Positions 20,058 through 30,657 are shown, numbered from the stretch's first letter. The stretch is 37,344 nt of DNA from an uncultured Synergistales bacterium (GCA_905235395.1 CAJOLN010000027.1:1-37344); one strand, 5' to 3'. The notes: generated from the letters alone by a model not told the origin. Numbers and translations are program-made.

Positions 20058-21089
20058 TCATTTTCGTTTACCCGCAGATGTAACTACGAACCTCTGTATG
20101 CATATGAACAGGAGCAATAACAATCCCGTTGCTATTTTTCCCCACCACGATAACAGATTTCCATTGAATGTAATCAATGCAGGTATAACTGACTTCAATA
20201 GCACTCCGAATAACGTACCTATCATTGAGCCTACGCCTCCTGTAAGCAACGTTCCGCCTATGACTGCACACGTAATCACTTCAAGTTCTCCGCCTTGCAA
20301 TGATAAGTTCCAGCCGCTTTTCACATACAGTGCATAAGACACGCCTGCGAGAACTGAGCATAAGCCATTGAAACCGTAGACAAGAATTTTTGTGCGTCCT
20401 GCCGGAAGTCCCATTAGTGAAGCTGATTGTTCATTGCCTCCGATTGCATATATGTTACGTCCGAAACGTGTACGCTGAAGAATAAATGTTCCTATGATTA
20501 TCATGATGACGAACAAAATCACGTTGAAGTTTATGAATGCTATAGGCCGAATTCTTACCCATTGACCATTTGCATATTTCATAAGATATATCTTCCAGCC
20601 CGCTAATGCATCTATGAACGGGTGATGTATGTCTATAGACTCACGGCTAATCAGTGAACATACGCCACGTGCAAAGAACATTCCCGTTAAGGTTGTGATG
20701 AATGGAGGAACATTGAGATAATGAATCACCCAGCCCATTAGGAGGCCAAGACCTACTCCCATAACAAGAGAAGCTAATATACATGTCATAGGGTGAAGGC
20801 CAAGTACTGTTGTGCCATATGCTATGAACATTCCTGTAAGTGAGGCTACTGCTCCAACAGACAAATCTATTCCGCCTGTGATGAGTACCATTGTCATGCC
20901 TACCGCAGATATTCCGTAATATGCGTTGTCGATGAAGAGGTTCGCGAATGTTCTGATTGTTAAGAACCCCTTATCGCTGTACATGAATGCTCCGAATGCA
21001 TAAACTATCAGAAATATTCCTATAGTTGCATAGACCATTATGTATTTGGGATTCGTGATTCGATTCAATAAGCTCTGCCTGTTATGCAT
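20058..21089 (-). CDS. sugar ABC transporter permease (YjfF-like, furanose type)
   Basis: RbsC/YjfF-like TM protein: ISAVGMTMVLITGGIDLSVGAVASLTG...GRNIYAIGGNEQSASLMGLPAGRTKILVY. Confidence 0.88.
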   Translation of the reverse strand: MHNRQSLLNRITNPKYIMVYATIGIFLIVYAFGAFMYSDKGFLTIRTFANLFIDNAYYGISAVGMTMVLITGGIDLSVGAVASLTGMFIAYGTTVLGLHPMTCILASLVMGVGLGLLMGWVIHYLNVPPFITTLTGMFFARGVCSLISRESIDIHHPFIDALAGWKIYLMKYANGQWVRIRPIAFINFNVILFVIMIIIGTFILQRTRFGRNIYAIGGNEQSASLMGLPAGRTKILVYGFNGLCSVLAGVSYALYVKSGWNLSLQGGELEVITCAVIGGTLLTGGVGSMIGTLFGVLLKSVIPALITFNGNLLSWWGKIATGLLLLLFICIQRFVVTSAGKRK

Positions 21090-22131
21090 GACTTACACCT
21101 TCTTTCTTTCTTGCACGTTTCGCGAAGTATTCACGTACTGGTTCTGACTGCAATACAATCACGACTGCGATAATGAGTGCCTTGAATGCCATTGTTGCTT
21201 CAGATACGATTCCGAAATAATATACGAAGGTTACGATTGTGCGTATGATAAGTGAACCTACAACTGTTCCTGCAAGGCTGAACTTTCCGCCCGCCATGTT
21301 CGTCCCTCCGATTACTACCGCAAGTATCGCGTCCATTTCAAAATTTAATCCCGCATTGTTTGAATCGTTCGACATGATTCGACTTGAGTATATCAGTCCT
21401 GCAATGCCCGAAAGCAATCCAGTTATCATGAACACAATCAAGATTACTGTATCTGCTTTAATGCCCGATAACCTGCTTGCACTTGGATTCACTCCTACAG
21501 ACTCAACGAATGCTCCGAACGCCGTTTTTCTCGTGAACAATGCAACAGCAACGACAACAATTATCGTTATGATTATGGGCATAGGAAGATACATGAAACT
21601 TCCCTGACCTATAACCCTGAACGGAGAATAACCCGTTGTGAATTGCTTTCCGTCCGTGAGTATCTGTGCAACTCCGCGACCGCATACCATTAAAATCAAT
21701 GTCGCGATTATCGGCTGCATTCCTCCTTTTGCGACAAGGAAGCCGTTGAACAATCCCATTAACGCACATACAATCAGCGGAACAAATATCACTAGCACAT
21801 AAGGATACACTGTGTAATCACCAGGTGTATTGTATGTGAGAACGTCCCAGCGAAGAAACTTCAAAGAGATTGCACCTGCAACTGCAACTAATGCACCAAC
21901 GGATAAATCTGTTCCTCCGAGTGCAATTACGAGAGTCATTCCCATAGATATGATTGTGATTTCTGCACTGCGATTCACAATATCAATCAGGCTTCCGTAA
22001 AGCATACCCGTTGAAGGCTGATAGCTTATGCTGAAGAATTCAGGACGAATGATAAAGCACACGAGAAGTATTAATGCCTCAGCGATGATTGCCCATGTAA
22101 CTTTTGACTGCATTAATCTTGATACTTTCAT
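21082..22131 (-). CDS. sugar ABC transporter permease (YtfT-like)
   Basis: EITIISMGMTLVIALGGTDLSVGALVAVAG...FGAFVESVGVNPSASRLSGIKADTVIL... Confidence 0.88.
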   Translation of the reverse strand: MKVSRLMQSKVTWAIIAEALILLVCFIIRPEFFSISYQPSTGMLYGSLIDIVNRSAEITIISMGMTLVIALGGTDLSVGALVAVAGAISLKFLRWDVLTYNTPGDYTVYPYVLVIFVPLIVCALMGLFNGFLVAKGGMQPIIATLILMVCGRGVAQILTDGKQFTTGYSPFRVIGQGSFMYLPMPIIITIIVVVAVALFTRKTAFGAFVESVGVNPSASRLSGIKADTVILIVFMITGLLSGIAGLIYSSRIMSNDSNNAGLNFEMDAILAVVIGGTNMAGGKFSLAGTVVGSLIIRTIVTFVYYFGIVSEATMAFKALIIAVVIVLQSEPVREYFAKRARKKEGVSHA

Positions 22132-23628
22132 TTATGCTGCCCCCTCTGCTATTATCTTCAAAATGTCCTGCTGTGTGCATGATGAACCGTCAATCTCCGC
22201 AACCTTCTCACGATCTCTCATGATTACGATTCGATTTGAACAGCGTATTATTTCATCGAGTTCCGAGCTGATGAATATGACAGACACACCTGAACCGCAC
22301 ATCTCAAGCATTAATCTCTGAATTTCAGCTTTAGCTCCTATATCAATTCCTCGTGTAGGCTCATCGAGAATCAATACCTCTGGTTCTGCCGCCATCCATC
22401 TCGCAAGAATCACTTTCTGCTGATTTCCGCCGGATAATTCTCCTGCTTTCTTCTCGCAGTCAGGTGTAGCTATTCCGAGAAGGGTAATGTATTTATTCGC
22501 GAGATCTGTCTGTTCCTGTCTGGTCATTGGCTTCATGAATCCCTTTCGAGATTGCACAGCAAGCATGATATTTTCACGTATGCTCAGGTCTCCTATTATG
22601 CCGTCGCGTTTACGGTCTTCAGGACAGAACGCAATTTTAGCTTTGATTGCGTCAAATGGTTTTGTGAGATTCAATTTTGTTCCGTCAAGAATGATTTCTC
22701 CCTGAACGATTCGACTTGCTCCGAACAACATTTCTGCTGTCTCTGTTCTTCCGCTTCCAAGCAGACCAGCAAAGCCGAGCAATTCTCCTTCTTTGAGCGT
22801 AAGTGAGATATCCTTGATGTGTGATGAGTCACCGATATGATTAGCCTGCAATGTGATTCGTGAATCTGGTTTTACGTCCGCACGTTTGAGATTGAATATC
22901 ACGTCCATATCTTTGCCAACCATTTTAGTAACAAGTTCTACTTTGCTGAGTTCTTTTATGCCGTATGTGCCGACAAGATGACCGTTGCGTAATATCGTCA
23001 TTCTGTCTGAGACTGCATATATCTGGTCTAAGAAGTGTGTGATGAATATTATTCCCATTCCGTTGTCTTTGAGTTCCCGCATTACATTGAAGAGTAACTG
23101 CACTTCATTTTCATCAAGAGAACTTGTCGGTTCGTCCAGTATTAACACCTTCGCCTGAATATCTACTGCACGAGCTATAGATGTCATTTGCTGAATTGCA
23201 GTTGAGTAATACGATAACGGTCTCGTAACATCAATATCAAGATGAAAACGCGACATCAATTCTTCTGCACGCCGGTTAATTTCTCGCCAGTTAATTTGTC
23301 TGTGCTTCATCGGCTGTCTTCCTACGAAAATATTTTCTGCAACGCTCAGGTTCGGACATAAATTGACCTCCTGAAACACTGTAGATATTCCCGTTTCTAT
23401 TGCTTCCATTGGACTTGACGGACGAATTTCTTTACCCTCAAGATAAATTTTCCCTTCGTCCATGTGATTAACTCCCGTGAGACATTTTATGAGCGTTGAT
23501 TTCCCTGCTCCATTTTCGCCGAGCAATGAATGAATCTCTCCTGCATTCAATGAGAAGTCAACGTTATCGAGTGCCTTCACTCCGGGAAATTCTATCGTTA
23601 TTCCCTTCATGCTTAATAGTTCTGACAA
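22132..23628 (-). CDS. sugar ABC transporter ATP-binding protein, double cassette (YtfR-like); likely TTG start ~23628 (ORF open to 23652)
   Basis: Two NBDs: LLGENGAGKSTLIKCLTG and GFAGLLGSGRTETAEMLFG; LSGGNQQKVILARWMAAEPEVLILDEPTRGID. Confidence 0.92.
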   Translation of the reverse strand: MSELLSMKGITIEFPGVKALDNVDFSLNAGEIHSLLGENGAGKSTLIKCLTGVNHMDEGKIYLEGKEIRPSSPMEAIETGISTVFQEVNLCPNLSVAENIFVGRQPMKHRQINWREINRRAEELMSRFHLDIDVTRPLSYYSTAIQQMTSIARAVDIQAKVLILDEPTSSLDENEVQLLFNVMRELKDNGMGIIFITHFLDQIYAVSDRMTILRNGHLVGTYGIKELSKVELVTKMVGKDMDVIFNLKRADVKPDSRITLQANHIGDSSHIKDISLTLKEGELLGFAGLLGSGRTETAEMLFGASRIVQGEIILDGTKLNLTKPFDAIKAKIAFCPEDRKRDGIIGDLSIRENIMLAVQSRKGFMKPMTRQEQTDLANKYITLLGIATPDCEKKAGELSGGNQQKVILARWMAAEPEVLILDEPTRGIDIGAKAEIQRLMLEMCGSGVSVIFISSELDEIIRCSNRIVIMRDREKVAEIDGSSCTQQDILKIIAEGAA

Positions 23629-23650
23629 TATTATTTGCCTCCTTTCACAC

Positions 23651-23695
23651 AAAAAAACAGGGCTGAAGGTTTAAGTTCATGCCTCCATGCCCTGC
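23651..23695 (-). terminator. Intercistronic terminator/attenuator between the ytfQ-like and ytfR-like genes
   Basis: Minus strand: GCAGGGC ... GCCCTGT TTTTTT. Confidence 0.7.
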
Positions 23696-23717
23696 AATAT
23701 ACTTCAGTATGCGTAAA

Positions 23718-24707
23718 CTAGTACTGACGAGTTGCAATTACATCTGCGGCTTTGACTGACTTCACTGTTCCGAGATCAATTCCTCCGTTCATGTCGAACA
23801 CGCCTTCTTCAGGGTGTATAACTGACTTGTCAAATTTCACTCCGCGTTCAAGTGCTTCAATTGTCGGGACAACAAACGCCGCGTAAAGAGGTGTGCATTC
23901 AACCGTGCAGTTCATATCTCCTGCAACTATTGCATCAAATGCTGCCTTCACTGAATCACAACCTACGATAATAATATCTTTGCCTGGAACTTTTCCTGCT
24001 GCCTTGATTGCATCGATTGCACCGAGTGCCATATCATCATTCTGTGCGATGAGTACATCAATCTTCGGAATCGATTTCAGCCAGCTCTCCATTACTGCCT
24101 GACCTTCTGCTCTGGTGAAATTTCCTGACTGCTGACCCACGAGTTTAAGATGTGGATATTCCTTGAGGGCTTTAAGGTTGCCTTCAGTGCGTCCTGTCTG
24201 TGCTGTTGCTCCCGTTGTGCCTTCCATGATGACAACGTTCACATCTTTATCACCTTTGCCTATGCTCTTCAGGTACTCGCCTGCCCACGCAATCTGTCTG
24301 CGTCCTTCTTCAACGAAATCTCCGCCGAATGCCGCAACGTAATCGATTCTGTCTGCGCAGTCCGGAAGTCTGTCGATGAGCAATAACGGAATCCCTGCCT
24401 CATTCACTTCTTTTAACACTTCATCCCAGCCTGTTGATACTACGCCTGTGAACAGAATGTAATTTACGTCCTGTGTGATGAAATTGCGAAGTGCCTTAAT
24501 CTGATTCTCCTGCTTCTGTTGAGCATCATCATACACTAACTTCCAGCCCGGATGATTCTCAATTGCTTTGCGAAGGTCATCAGTGTTAGCTGTACGCCAG
24601 TCTGATTCCTGACCGATCTGCGAGAACGCGATAACGACATCTGCACTTGCACTCCCAACGAATGCAAGAAGAACTAACGCGGTGATAAGAAGAAATACTT
24701 TTTTCAT
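23718..24707 (-). CDS. sugar ABC transporter substrate-binding protein (YtfQ-like, furanose type); start at 24707
   Basis: Signal peptide MKKVFLLITALVLLAFVGSASA; DVVIAFSQIGQESDWRTANTDDLRKAI...GWDEVLKEVNEAGIPLLLIDR; aggaggt RBS upstream. Confidence 0.9.
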   Translation of the reverse strand: MKKVFLLITALVLLAFVGSASADVVIAFSQIGQESDWRTANTDDLRKAIENHPGWKLVYDDAQQKQENQIKALRNFITQDVNYILFTGVVSTGWDEVLKEVNEAGIPLLLIDRLPDCADRIDYVAAFGGDFVEEGRRQIAWAGEYLKSIGKGDKDVNVVIMEGTTGATAQTGRTEGNLKALKEYPHLKLVGQQSGNFTRAEGQAVMESWLKSIPKIDVLIAQNDDMALGAIDAIKAAGKVPGKDIIIVGCDSVKAAFDAIVAGDMNCTVECTPLYAAFVVPTIEALERGVKFDKSVIHPEEGVFDMNGGIDLGTVKSVKAADVIATRQY

Positions 24708-24810
24708 GGAATTTTTACCTCCTGAAATATAAATTTTAGATTTTGGGGTGATGTTTATGTTACACTCTAACAATACAAATTTCAATTCGCAAAAGGAGGA
24801 TTTATTTTTC

Positions 24811-25842
24811 ATGTCAGTACATAAGAGTTTCTTCGGAACTTTGCCTGACGGAAGGAACGTGTTCAATTACACATTCATTGATGAACATGGACAAAGCGCA
24901 GTCATCTCCGAATATGCGTGTGCGATTGTTGAGCTTAATATTCTCGATAAGGACGGCAATATTCGTGATGTTGCATTGGGATATGATACTCTCAATGAAT
25001 ATCTCAAAGATACAAGATGTTTCGGTGCAACTGTAGGACGATATGCGAATCGAATCGCAAAAGGAAAATTCACACTCAACGGCGTAACATATCACCTGCC
25101 AATCAACAATGGCCCTAACACTTTGCACGGAGGCCCTGACGGATTCGCTCACAGGATTTACGAGAGTGAGATGAAAGATGATTCTGTTACGTTCAGAATC
25201 GATAGCCCTGACTTAGACGCAGGCTTTCCTGGAAATTTCACGCTGAAGGTTACGATTACATTCAATGACGGCAATTTACGCATGAACTACGAATACTCAT
25301 GTGATAAAGACTGTCCTGCGAACATCACGAATCACAACTACTTCAATCTTAATGGACACGGACACGGAAACATCTTGAATCATTATCTTGTGATTCATGC
25401 GGATAAATATTGCAAAGCTGATGACAATCTCCTCGCGCTAGCACCAACAGTAAGCGTTGAAGGAACGCCTTTTGATTTTCGTGTGCATCATAAAATTGGA
25501 ACTGGAATTCTGAGCAATGCAGATGAAATCATTCACGCAAATGGAGGTTACGATCACTGCTTTGAACTTTCAGGCAACAAAACTCCCGCCGCAATTGTTA
25601 AAGGAGATGAGAGCGGAATAATTCTCGATGTCAGTACGGACATGCCAGCGATACAATTCTATTCAGGGAATTCAATCGGACATTGCAGAGGCAAACATGG
25701 TGCGTTCTACAACAACTATGACGGCTTCGCGTTAGAGTGTCAGCAGTTTCCCAATGCAGTAAATGAGCTGTCCTTCCCCAATGCAATCATCAAGGCCGGA
25801 CAGCTCATCAAAACATTCATATCTTACAGGTTCTCCCGCTGA
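24811..25842 (+). CDS. galM: aldose 1-epimerase (mutarotase)
   Basis: TVGRYANRIAKGKFTLNGVTYHLPINNGPNTLHGGPDGF...ITNHNYFNLNGHG...; ATG at 24811 after aggagg. Confidence 0.93.
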   Translation: MSVHKSFFGTLPDGRNVFNYTFIDEHGQSAVISEYACAIVELNILDKDGNIRDVALGYDTLNEYLKDTRCFGATVGRYANRIAKGKFTLNGVTYHLPINNGPNTLHGGPDGFAHRIYESEMKDDSVTFRIDSPDLDAGFPGNFTLKVTITFNDGNLRMNYEYSCDKDCPANITNHNYFNLNGHGHGNILNHYLVIHADKYCKADDNLLALAPTVSVEGTPFDFRVHHKIGTGILSNADEIIHANGGYDHCFELSGNKTPAAIVKGDESGIILDVSTDMPAIQFYSGNSIGHCRGKHGAFYNNYDGFALECQQFPNAVNELSFPNAIIKAGQLIKTFISYRFSR

Positions 25843-26528
25843 CCGTAATACGCATTAGCTCCGTGCTTTCTCAGATAGTGCTTATCTAAGATATACTGCG
25901 GAGCTTCATTTGCATTTGCATCAATCGTTACCGTGTACATTGCCATCTTCGCAATTTCTTCCAACACTACCGCATGATACACTGCCTGCTTTGAATTTTT
26001 TCCCCAAGTGAACAACCCATGACTGCGGCATATTACTCCTGGTACTGCAACAGGGTCTAGCTTCTGATTCATGAATGTCTCTACGATAACTTTTCCTGTG
26101 TTCATTTCGTAATCTTCATTCACTTCTTCGGGCGTTAAGTTTCGTGTGCATGGAACGCTTCCGTAAAAATAATCTGCGTGCGTAGTTCCGTAACATGGAA
26201 TGCTCTTTCCAGTTTGAGCCCACGCTGTTGCATATGAACTATGCGTGTGAACTATCCCTCCGATTTTCGGAAATGCCTTGTAGAGTTCAACATGTGTCTT
26301 TGTGTCAGAAGACGGCTTTAGATTTCCTTCTACAACTTTATTATTCAGGTCAACAATAACAAGAGCGTCAGGAGTTAATTCTTCATACTTAACCCCTGAC
26401 GGCTTTATCACTACGAGACCTTTATCACGATCTATACCGCTTGCATTTCCCCACGTGTATAAAACTAACTTTCGTTCGGGAAGTTCCATGTTTGAACGGT
26501 ATACTTCTTCTCGTAAATCTTCTAACAT
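25824..26528 (-). CDS. araD: L-ribulose-5-phosphate 4-epimerase (class II aldolase family); likely start 26528
   Basis: LVLYTWGNASGIDRDKGLVVIKPSGV...GIVHTHSSYATAWAQTGKSIPCYGTTHADYFYG...RSHGLFTWGK. Confidence 0.93.
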   Translation of the reverse strand: MLEDLREEVYRSNMELPERKLVLYTWGNASGIDRDKGLVVIKPSGVKYEELTPDALVIVDLNNKVVEGNLKPSSDTKTHVELYKAFPKIGGIVHTHSSYATAWAQTGKSIPCYGTTHADYFYGSVPCTRNLTPEEVNEDYEMNTGKVIVETFMNQKLDPVAVPGVICRSHGLFTWGKNSKQAVYHAVVLEEIAKMAMYTVTIDANANEAPQYILDKHYLRKHGANAYYGQRENL

Positions 26529-28003
26529 GACTTCAGCTTCCACACTATATCTGACAGGAACAGATCTTGTTCTAGTGCTTCTACTGTTGTGTCTTTTCCG
26601 ATGTGAACAAATTCAATGTCCATTATTCGCGCCCAATCACGCATTTGTTCAGCGTCAACATCATATGAAAGAACAGTATGATGTGCTCCGCCTGCGAGTA
26701 CCCAGCATTCAATACCTGTTGTGAGATTCGGAAGTGCTTTCCACATTACGCGTGCAACAGGGAGATTAGGCATTGGGTAAATCGGTTTCACACATTCGAT
26801 GTCCTGACAGATTAAGCGTAAACGTCCTCCCATATCGATCAGGCTCAATACTACTGCTTTACCTTCATGGCCTTCAAATACGATTCTTGCAGGGTCTTCC
26901 CTGTCTCCGATTCCAAGATGATGAACTTCAATTCGTGGTCTTTCAGCCGCAACTGAAGGACATACTTCGAGCATGTGTGCACCTAAGCTGTATTCTTTAC
27001 CTTCGGCGAGGTTGTACGTGTAATCCTCCATAAATGCAGTTCCGCCCTTCTGGCCTTCAGTCATGAATTTTATGATTGCAGTCATTCCTGAAACCTTCCA
27101 GTCTCCTTCTGCACCATATCCGTAACCTGACGCGAGCAAGTGCTGTGTTGCGAGTCCGGGTAACTGCTTCATGCCATAAAGATTCTGAAACGTGTTCGAG
27201 AATGCACAGCAGCCTTCAGCATCAAGCATTTTCTTCATTGCAATTTCTTCACGTGCTTGATAGCGAATCGCTTCAATGTTATCGGTTGCAATGTCATAGA
27301 GTGATTCATATTCCTTCATGAGAGCGTCAACTTCTGATTCACTCACTAAATTTATTTCTTCAGCGAGCGTACCTACAGGCCAAGTATTAACCTGCCAGCC
27401 GAGTTTCATCTGAACCTCTACCTTGTCGCCTTCCGTTACTGCAACTTCACGCATGTTATCCCCGAAACGCATTATCTTTAATGTCTTTGAGAATTCAACA
27501 CCTGCTGCTGCTCTCATCCATTTTCCGATACGTTTCTGAACATCTTCATTCTGCCAGTAACCCGCGATAATTTTTCTGGGCTTACGAAGTCTCGCACCAA
27601 TGAATCCATGTTCACGGTCTCCATGTGCCGCCTGATTGAGATTCATGAAATCCATATCGATCTCTTCATTCGGAATTTCAAGATTGTACTGCGTTGCTAA
27701 ATGACACCATGCCTTCTGTAATCCTTCGAGGCCGTTTATCCACATCTTTGACGGGCTGAATGTATGACACCACGTTATGATACCTGCACATTTCGTATCA
27801 TAATTTGCTTCACGCACAACATCGGTAATCTCCTTATTGGTCTTGGCCGTAACCTTATATACCAATTTGCATGGAAGATTGCCAGACGCATTGAGCTTGT
27901 CTGTCATTTCCTGTGCACGTTCCGCTACTGTCTCTAATACTTCAGTCCCATAAAGATACTGACTGCCGACCACAAACCAGAATTCATAATCTCGTATGCT
28001 CAA
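26522..28003 (-). CDS. araA: L-arabinose isomerase
   Basis: FWFVVGSQYLYGTEVLETVAERAQEM...IITWCHTFSPSKMWINGL...QFNLE-like region; MEDYTYNLAEGKEYSLGAHMLEVCPS. Confidence 0.96.
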   Translation of the reverse strand: MSIRDYEFWFVVGSQYLYGTEVLETVAERAQEMTDKLNASGNLPCKLVYKVTAKTNKEITDVVREANYDTKCAGIITWCHTFSPSKMWINGLEGLQKAWCHLATQYNLEIPNEEIDMDFMNLNQAAHGDREHGFIGARLRKPRKIIAGYWQNEDVQKRIGKWMRAAAGVEFSKTLKIMRFGDNMREVAVTEGDKVEVQMKLGWQVNTWPVGTLAEEINLVSESEVDALMKEYESLYDIATDNIEAIRYQAREEIAMKKMLDAEGCCAFSNTFQNLYGMKQLPGLATQHLLASGYGYGAEGDWKVSGMTAIIKFMTEGQKGGTAFMEDYTYNLAEGKEYSLGAHMLEVCPSVAAERPRIEVHHLGIGDREDPARIVFEGHEGKAVVLSLIDMGGRLRLICQDIECVKPIYPMPNLPVARVMWKALPNLTTGIECWVLAGGAHHTVLSYDVDAEQMRDWARIMDIEFVHIGKDTTVEALEQDLFLSDIVWKLKSC

Positions 28004-28004
28004 A

Positions 28005-29048
28005 CTATTTTGTCTCTCCTTTTGATTTTGTCTCTATTGATTTCATAAGCGATTCAAATGCCGCATTGAATGATTTCAATCCGTCTTCAAGAAGTTTTGT
28101 GTACACCGCATCAATATCAATGCCGAGTTCCTTTACACGCTTCATATCTTCACGTGCTTCTTCAAGACCTTTCTCTATCGTAAGCTCTGAATGTCCGTGA
28201 TTCAGGAATGCCTCAAGTGTTGCAGGAGGAACTGTATTGACAGTATCAGCCGCAACTATCTCCTCAATGTATTTCACATCAGAATACGCTTTGTTCTTCG
28301 TGCCTGTACTTGCCCATAACGGACGCTGTACCTGTTCTGCACCTTCAAAGAGCTTTTTGAATTCTTCATACATCAATTTGATTCCGTCTACTGCGATTCG
28401 TCCCTGCAATGACGGTGCACTCTTCTCAGACAGCAATTTATCTACTGCACCGTCAACACGGCTCACAAATACAGAAGCTACTGAATGTGCTTTGCCTCCC
28501 CGTTTCGTTCCTTCAATGTATGCTTTTGCAACTTCAACATACTGTTCAGGTGAGAATATCAAAGTTGAATTCACGTTTACGTTTGACGCTATGCATTCTG
28601 TAAGTGCTGAAATGCCTTCGGGTGTTGCAGGAATTTTTATCATTACGTTCGGACGATTCAATAATGCAAACAATCTTTTTGCTTCGCTTATTGTTGTCTC
28701 ACGGTCTGACGCGATCAACGGATTCACTTCGAGACTCACATAACCGTCTACTGCCTTCGTCTGATAGTACACAGGACGCAGAATATCAGCCGCAGCTCCA
28801 ACTTCCTCAAGCGTTAATATTTCATAAATTTCTGCTGTCGTCTTTCCTGCCTTTGAGAATGATGCAATCTTTTCATCATAATCTGATGTCTTCGCAATCG
28901 CATTCTCAAATATTGAAGGGTTCGTTGTTACTCCTGTTACTCCTTCGTTGATCCAGCGTTCGAGTCCGCCTGACGCAATTAACTCACGGCTTATGTAATC
29001 GAGCCATATACTTTGACCCAGTTCATAAAGTTCATGTATATGTGTCAT
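28005..29048 (-). CDS. tal: transaldolase
   Basis: LGQSIWLDYISRELIASGGLERWINEGVTGVTTNPSIFENAI...VMIKIPATPEGISAL...NSTLIFS. Confidence 0.93.
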   Translation of the reverse strand: MTHIHELYELGQSIWLDYISRELIASGGLERWINEGVTGVTTNPSIFENAIAKTSDYDEKIASFSKAGKTTAEIYEILTLEEVGAAADILRPVYYQTKAVDGYVSLEVNPLIASDRETTISEAKRLFALLNRPNVMIKIPATPEGISALTECIASNVNVNSTLIFSPEQYVEVAKAYIEGTKRGGKAHSVASVFVSRVDGAVDKLLSEKSAPSLQGRIAVDGIKLMYEEFKKLFEGAEQVQRPLWASTGTKNKAYSDVKYIEEIVAADTVNTVPPATLEAFLNHGHSELTIEKGLEEAREDMKRVKELGIDIDAVYTKLLEDGLKSFNAAFESLMKSIETKSKGETK

Positions 29049-29057
29049 GATTTCACC

Positions 29058-30653
29058 TTACCATTTCATTGCTTCTATTGCTGACTTCTCAATTTCGAGA
29101 CCAGCAACGTAATGCTTCATGAATTCCTCAAAGCCTTTCACATCTTCGGGGTCTGGTTTCACGACATCGCCGGTTAATTCCTTGAACACTCTCTGATTCA
29201 GATAGTCCTCAAGTTTTCCTGTCTTCTTACCGTCAGCCAGGTATGCCGCAAGCAATGCTATTCCCCATGCACCGCCTTCACTTGCTGTTGACATTACGCT
29301 CACTGGTGAATTCACTGCTGCCGCAAGGAACTTCTGCATGACTAACGGTGTCTTGAATAATCCGCCGTGTCCCATGAGCATATCAAGTTTCACGCCTTCA
29401 TCTTTGAGGAGAATATCCATTCCCAGTTTGACCGCTCCCAATGACGTATAGAGATTCACTCTCATGAAGTTCGCAAGATTGAATTTGCTGTTAGTTGTGC
29501 GTGCGAATAACGGCCTGCCCTCATTGATGAACGTGATGTTCTCTCCGCTGTAATATCCGAATGCTAACAGTCCTCCGCAATCTGCATCTCCCTTCAGTGC
29601 GTGATTGTAGAGTTTGCTGAAGAGTTCACCTGTTCCGCATTTCACTCCCATTAATCCGCAGAATTCCTTGAACATTTCTACCCATGCATTAAGATCTGTA
29701 GTTCCGTTATTCGCGTGAGACATTGCGCAGGGGAAGCCTGAAGGTGTAGTGACCATATCAATCTCACGATGAAGTTTCGACAACTGACGTTCAAGAACAA
29801 CCATTGCGAATATGCTCGTGCCTGCTGAAAGATTTCCTGTTCGTGGTGCAACTGAATTCGTTGCTGTCATTCCCGTACCTGCATCACCTTCGGGAGGACA
29901 CATAGGAATTCCGGCCTTCAATGTTCCTGTTTCGTCGAGAAGTGCTGCTCCTTCTGCTGTTAGTGATCCTGCATCATCACCTGCAACTAATACCTTCGGG
30001 AATACTTCACGTATCTTCTGAGTGTATCCTGCTTTGGCCATGAGAGCATCAAATTTATCTGCCATTCCCGCATCATAATCAAGTGCATTTGAATCAATTG
30101 GGAACATTCCTGCCGCATCACCGACACCGATAACTTTCTTTCCAGTCAGCTTGTAGTGCATGTACGCCGCGAGTGTGAATACTGAAGCAACATTCTTCAC
30201 ATGCTCTTCACCGTCGAGAACTCTCTGATACAGGTGCGCCGCTGACCACCTAAGTGGAACGTTGAAGTCAAAAAGTTCAGTGAGAATATCTGCCGCCTGA
30301 GTCGTGTTTGTATTTCTCCATGTCTGGAAGGGAGCAAGCTGTTTATCATTTTTATCGAGGGCAATATAACCATGCATCATTGCACTTACTCCTATTGCTC
30401 CGAATGTTGTAGGTGTTACTCCGTATTTCGCTTCAACTTCTTTTCTCAGTGATGAGTAGCATGAACGAAGTCCTGCGTCTACATCTGCGAGGTCATAAGT
30501 CCATACACCATTGATGAACTTGTTCTCCCACTCATGAAAACCTGATGCTAATACATGGCCGTCATAATCAATGAGAACTCCCTTAATTCTTGTTGAACCA
30601 AATTCAATTCCAAGTGCTGTTTTTCCCTGCGCAATTAATTCTTTCGCTTCCAT
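29058..30653 (-). CDS. FGGY-family carbohydrate kinase (candidate ribulokinase by context)
   Basis: ALGIEFGSTRIKGVLIDYDG...GVSAMMHGYIALD...TWRNTNTTQAADILTE...GNLSAGTSIFAMVVLE...; located between tkt and tal/araA/araD. Confidence 0.85.
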   Translation of the reverse strand: MEAKELIAQGKTALGIEFGSTRIKGVLIDYDGHVLASGFHEWENKFINGVWTYDLADVDAGLRSCYSSLRKEVEAKYGVTPTTFGAIGVSAMMHGYIALDKNDKQLAPFQTWRNTNTTQAADILTELFDFNVPLRWSAAHLYQRVLDGEEHVKNVASVFTLAAYMHYKLTGKKVIGVGDAAGMFPIDSNALDYDAGMADKFDALMAKAGYTQKIREVFPKVLVAGDDAGSLTAEGAALLDETGTLKAGIPMCPPEGDAGTGMTATNSVAPRTGNLSAGTSIFAMVVLERQLSKLHREIDMVTTPSGFPCAMSHANNGTTDLNAWVEMFKEFCGLMGVKCGTGELFSKLYNHALKGDADCGGLLAFGYYSGENITFINEGRPLFARTTNSKFNLANFMRVNLYTSLGAVKLGMDILLKDEGVKLDMLMGHGGLFKTPLVMQKFLAAAVNSPVSVMSTASEGGAWGIALLAAYLADGKKTGKLEDYLNQRVFKELTGDVVKPDPEDVKGFEEFMKHYVAGLEIEKSAIEAMKW

Positions 30654-30657
30654 TTTG

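Noticed and set aside
28237-28743. Plus-strand 168-aa ORF
   Set aside because: Antisense to transaldolase; low-complexity shadow ORF.
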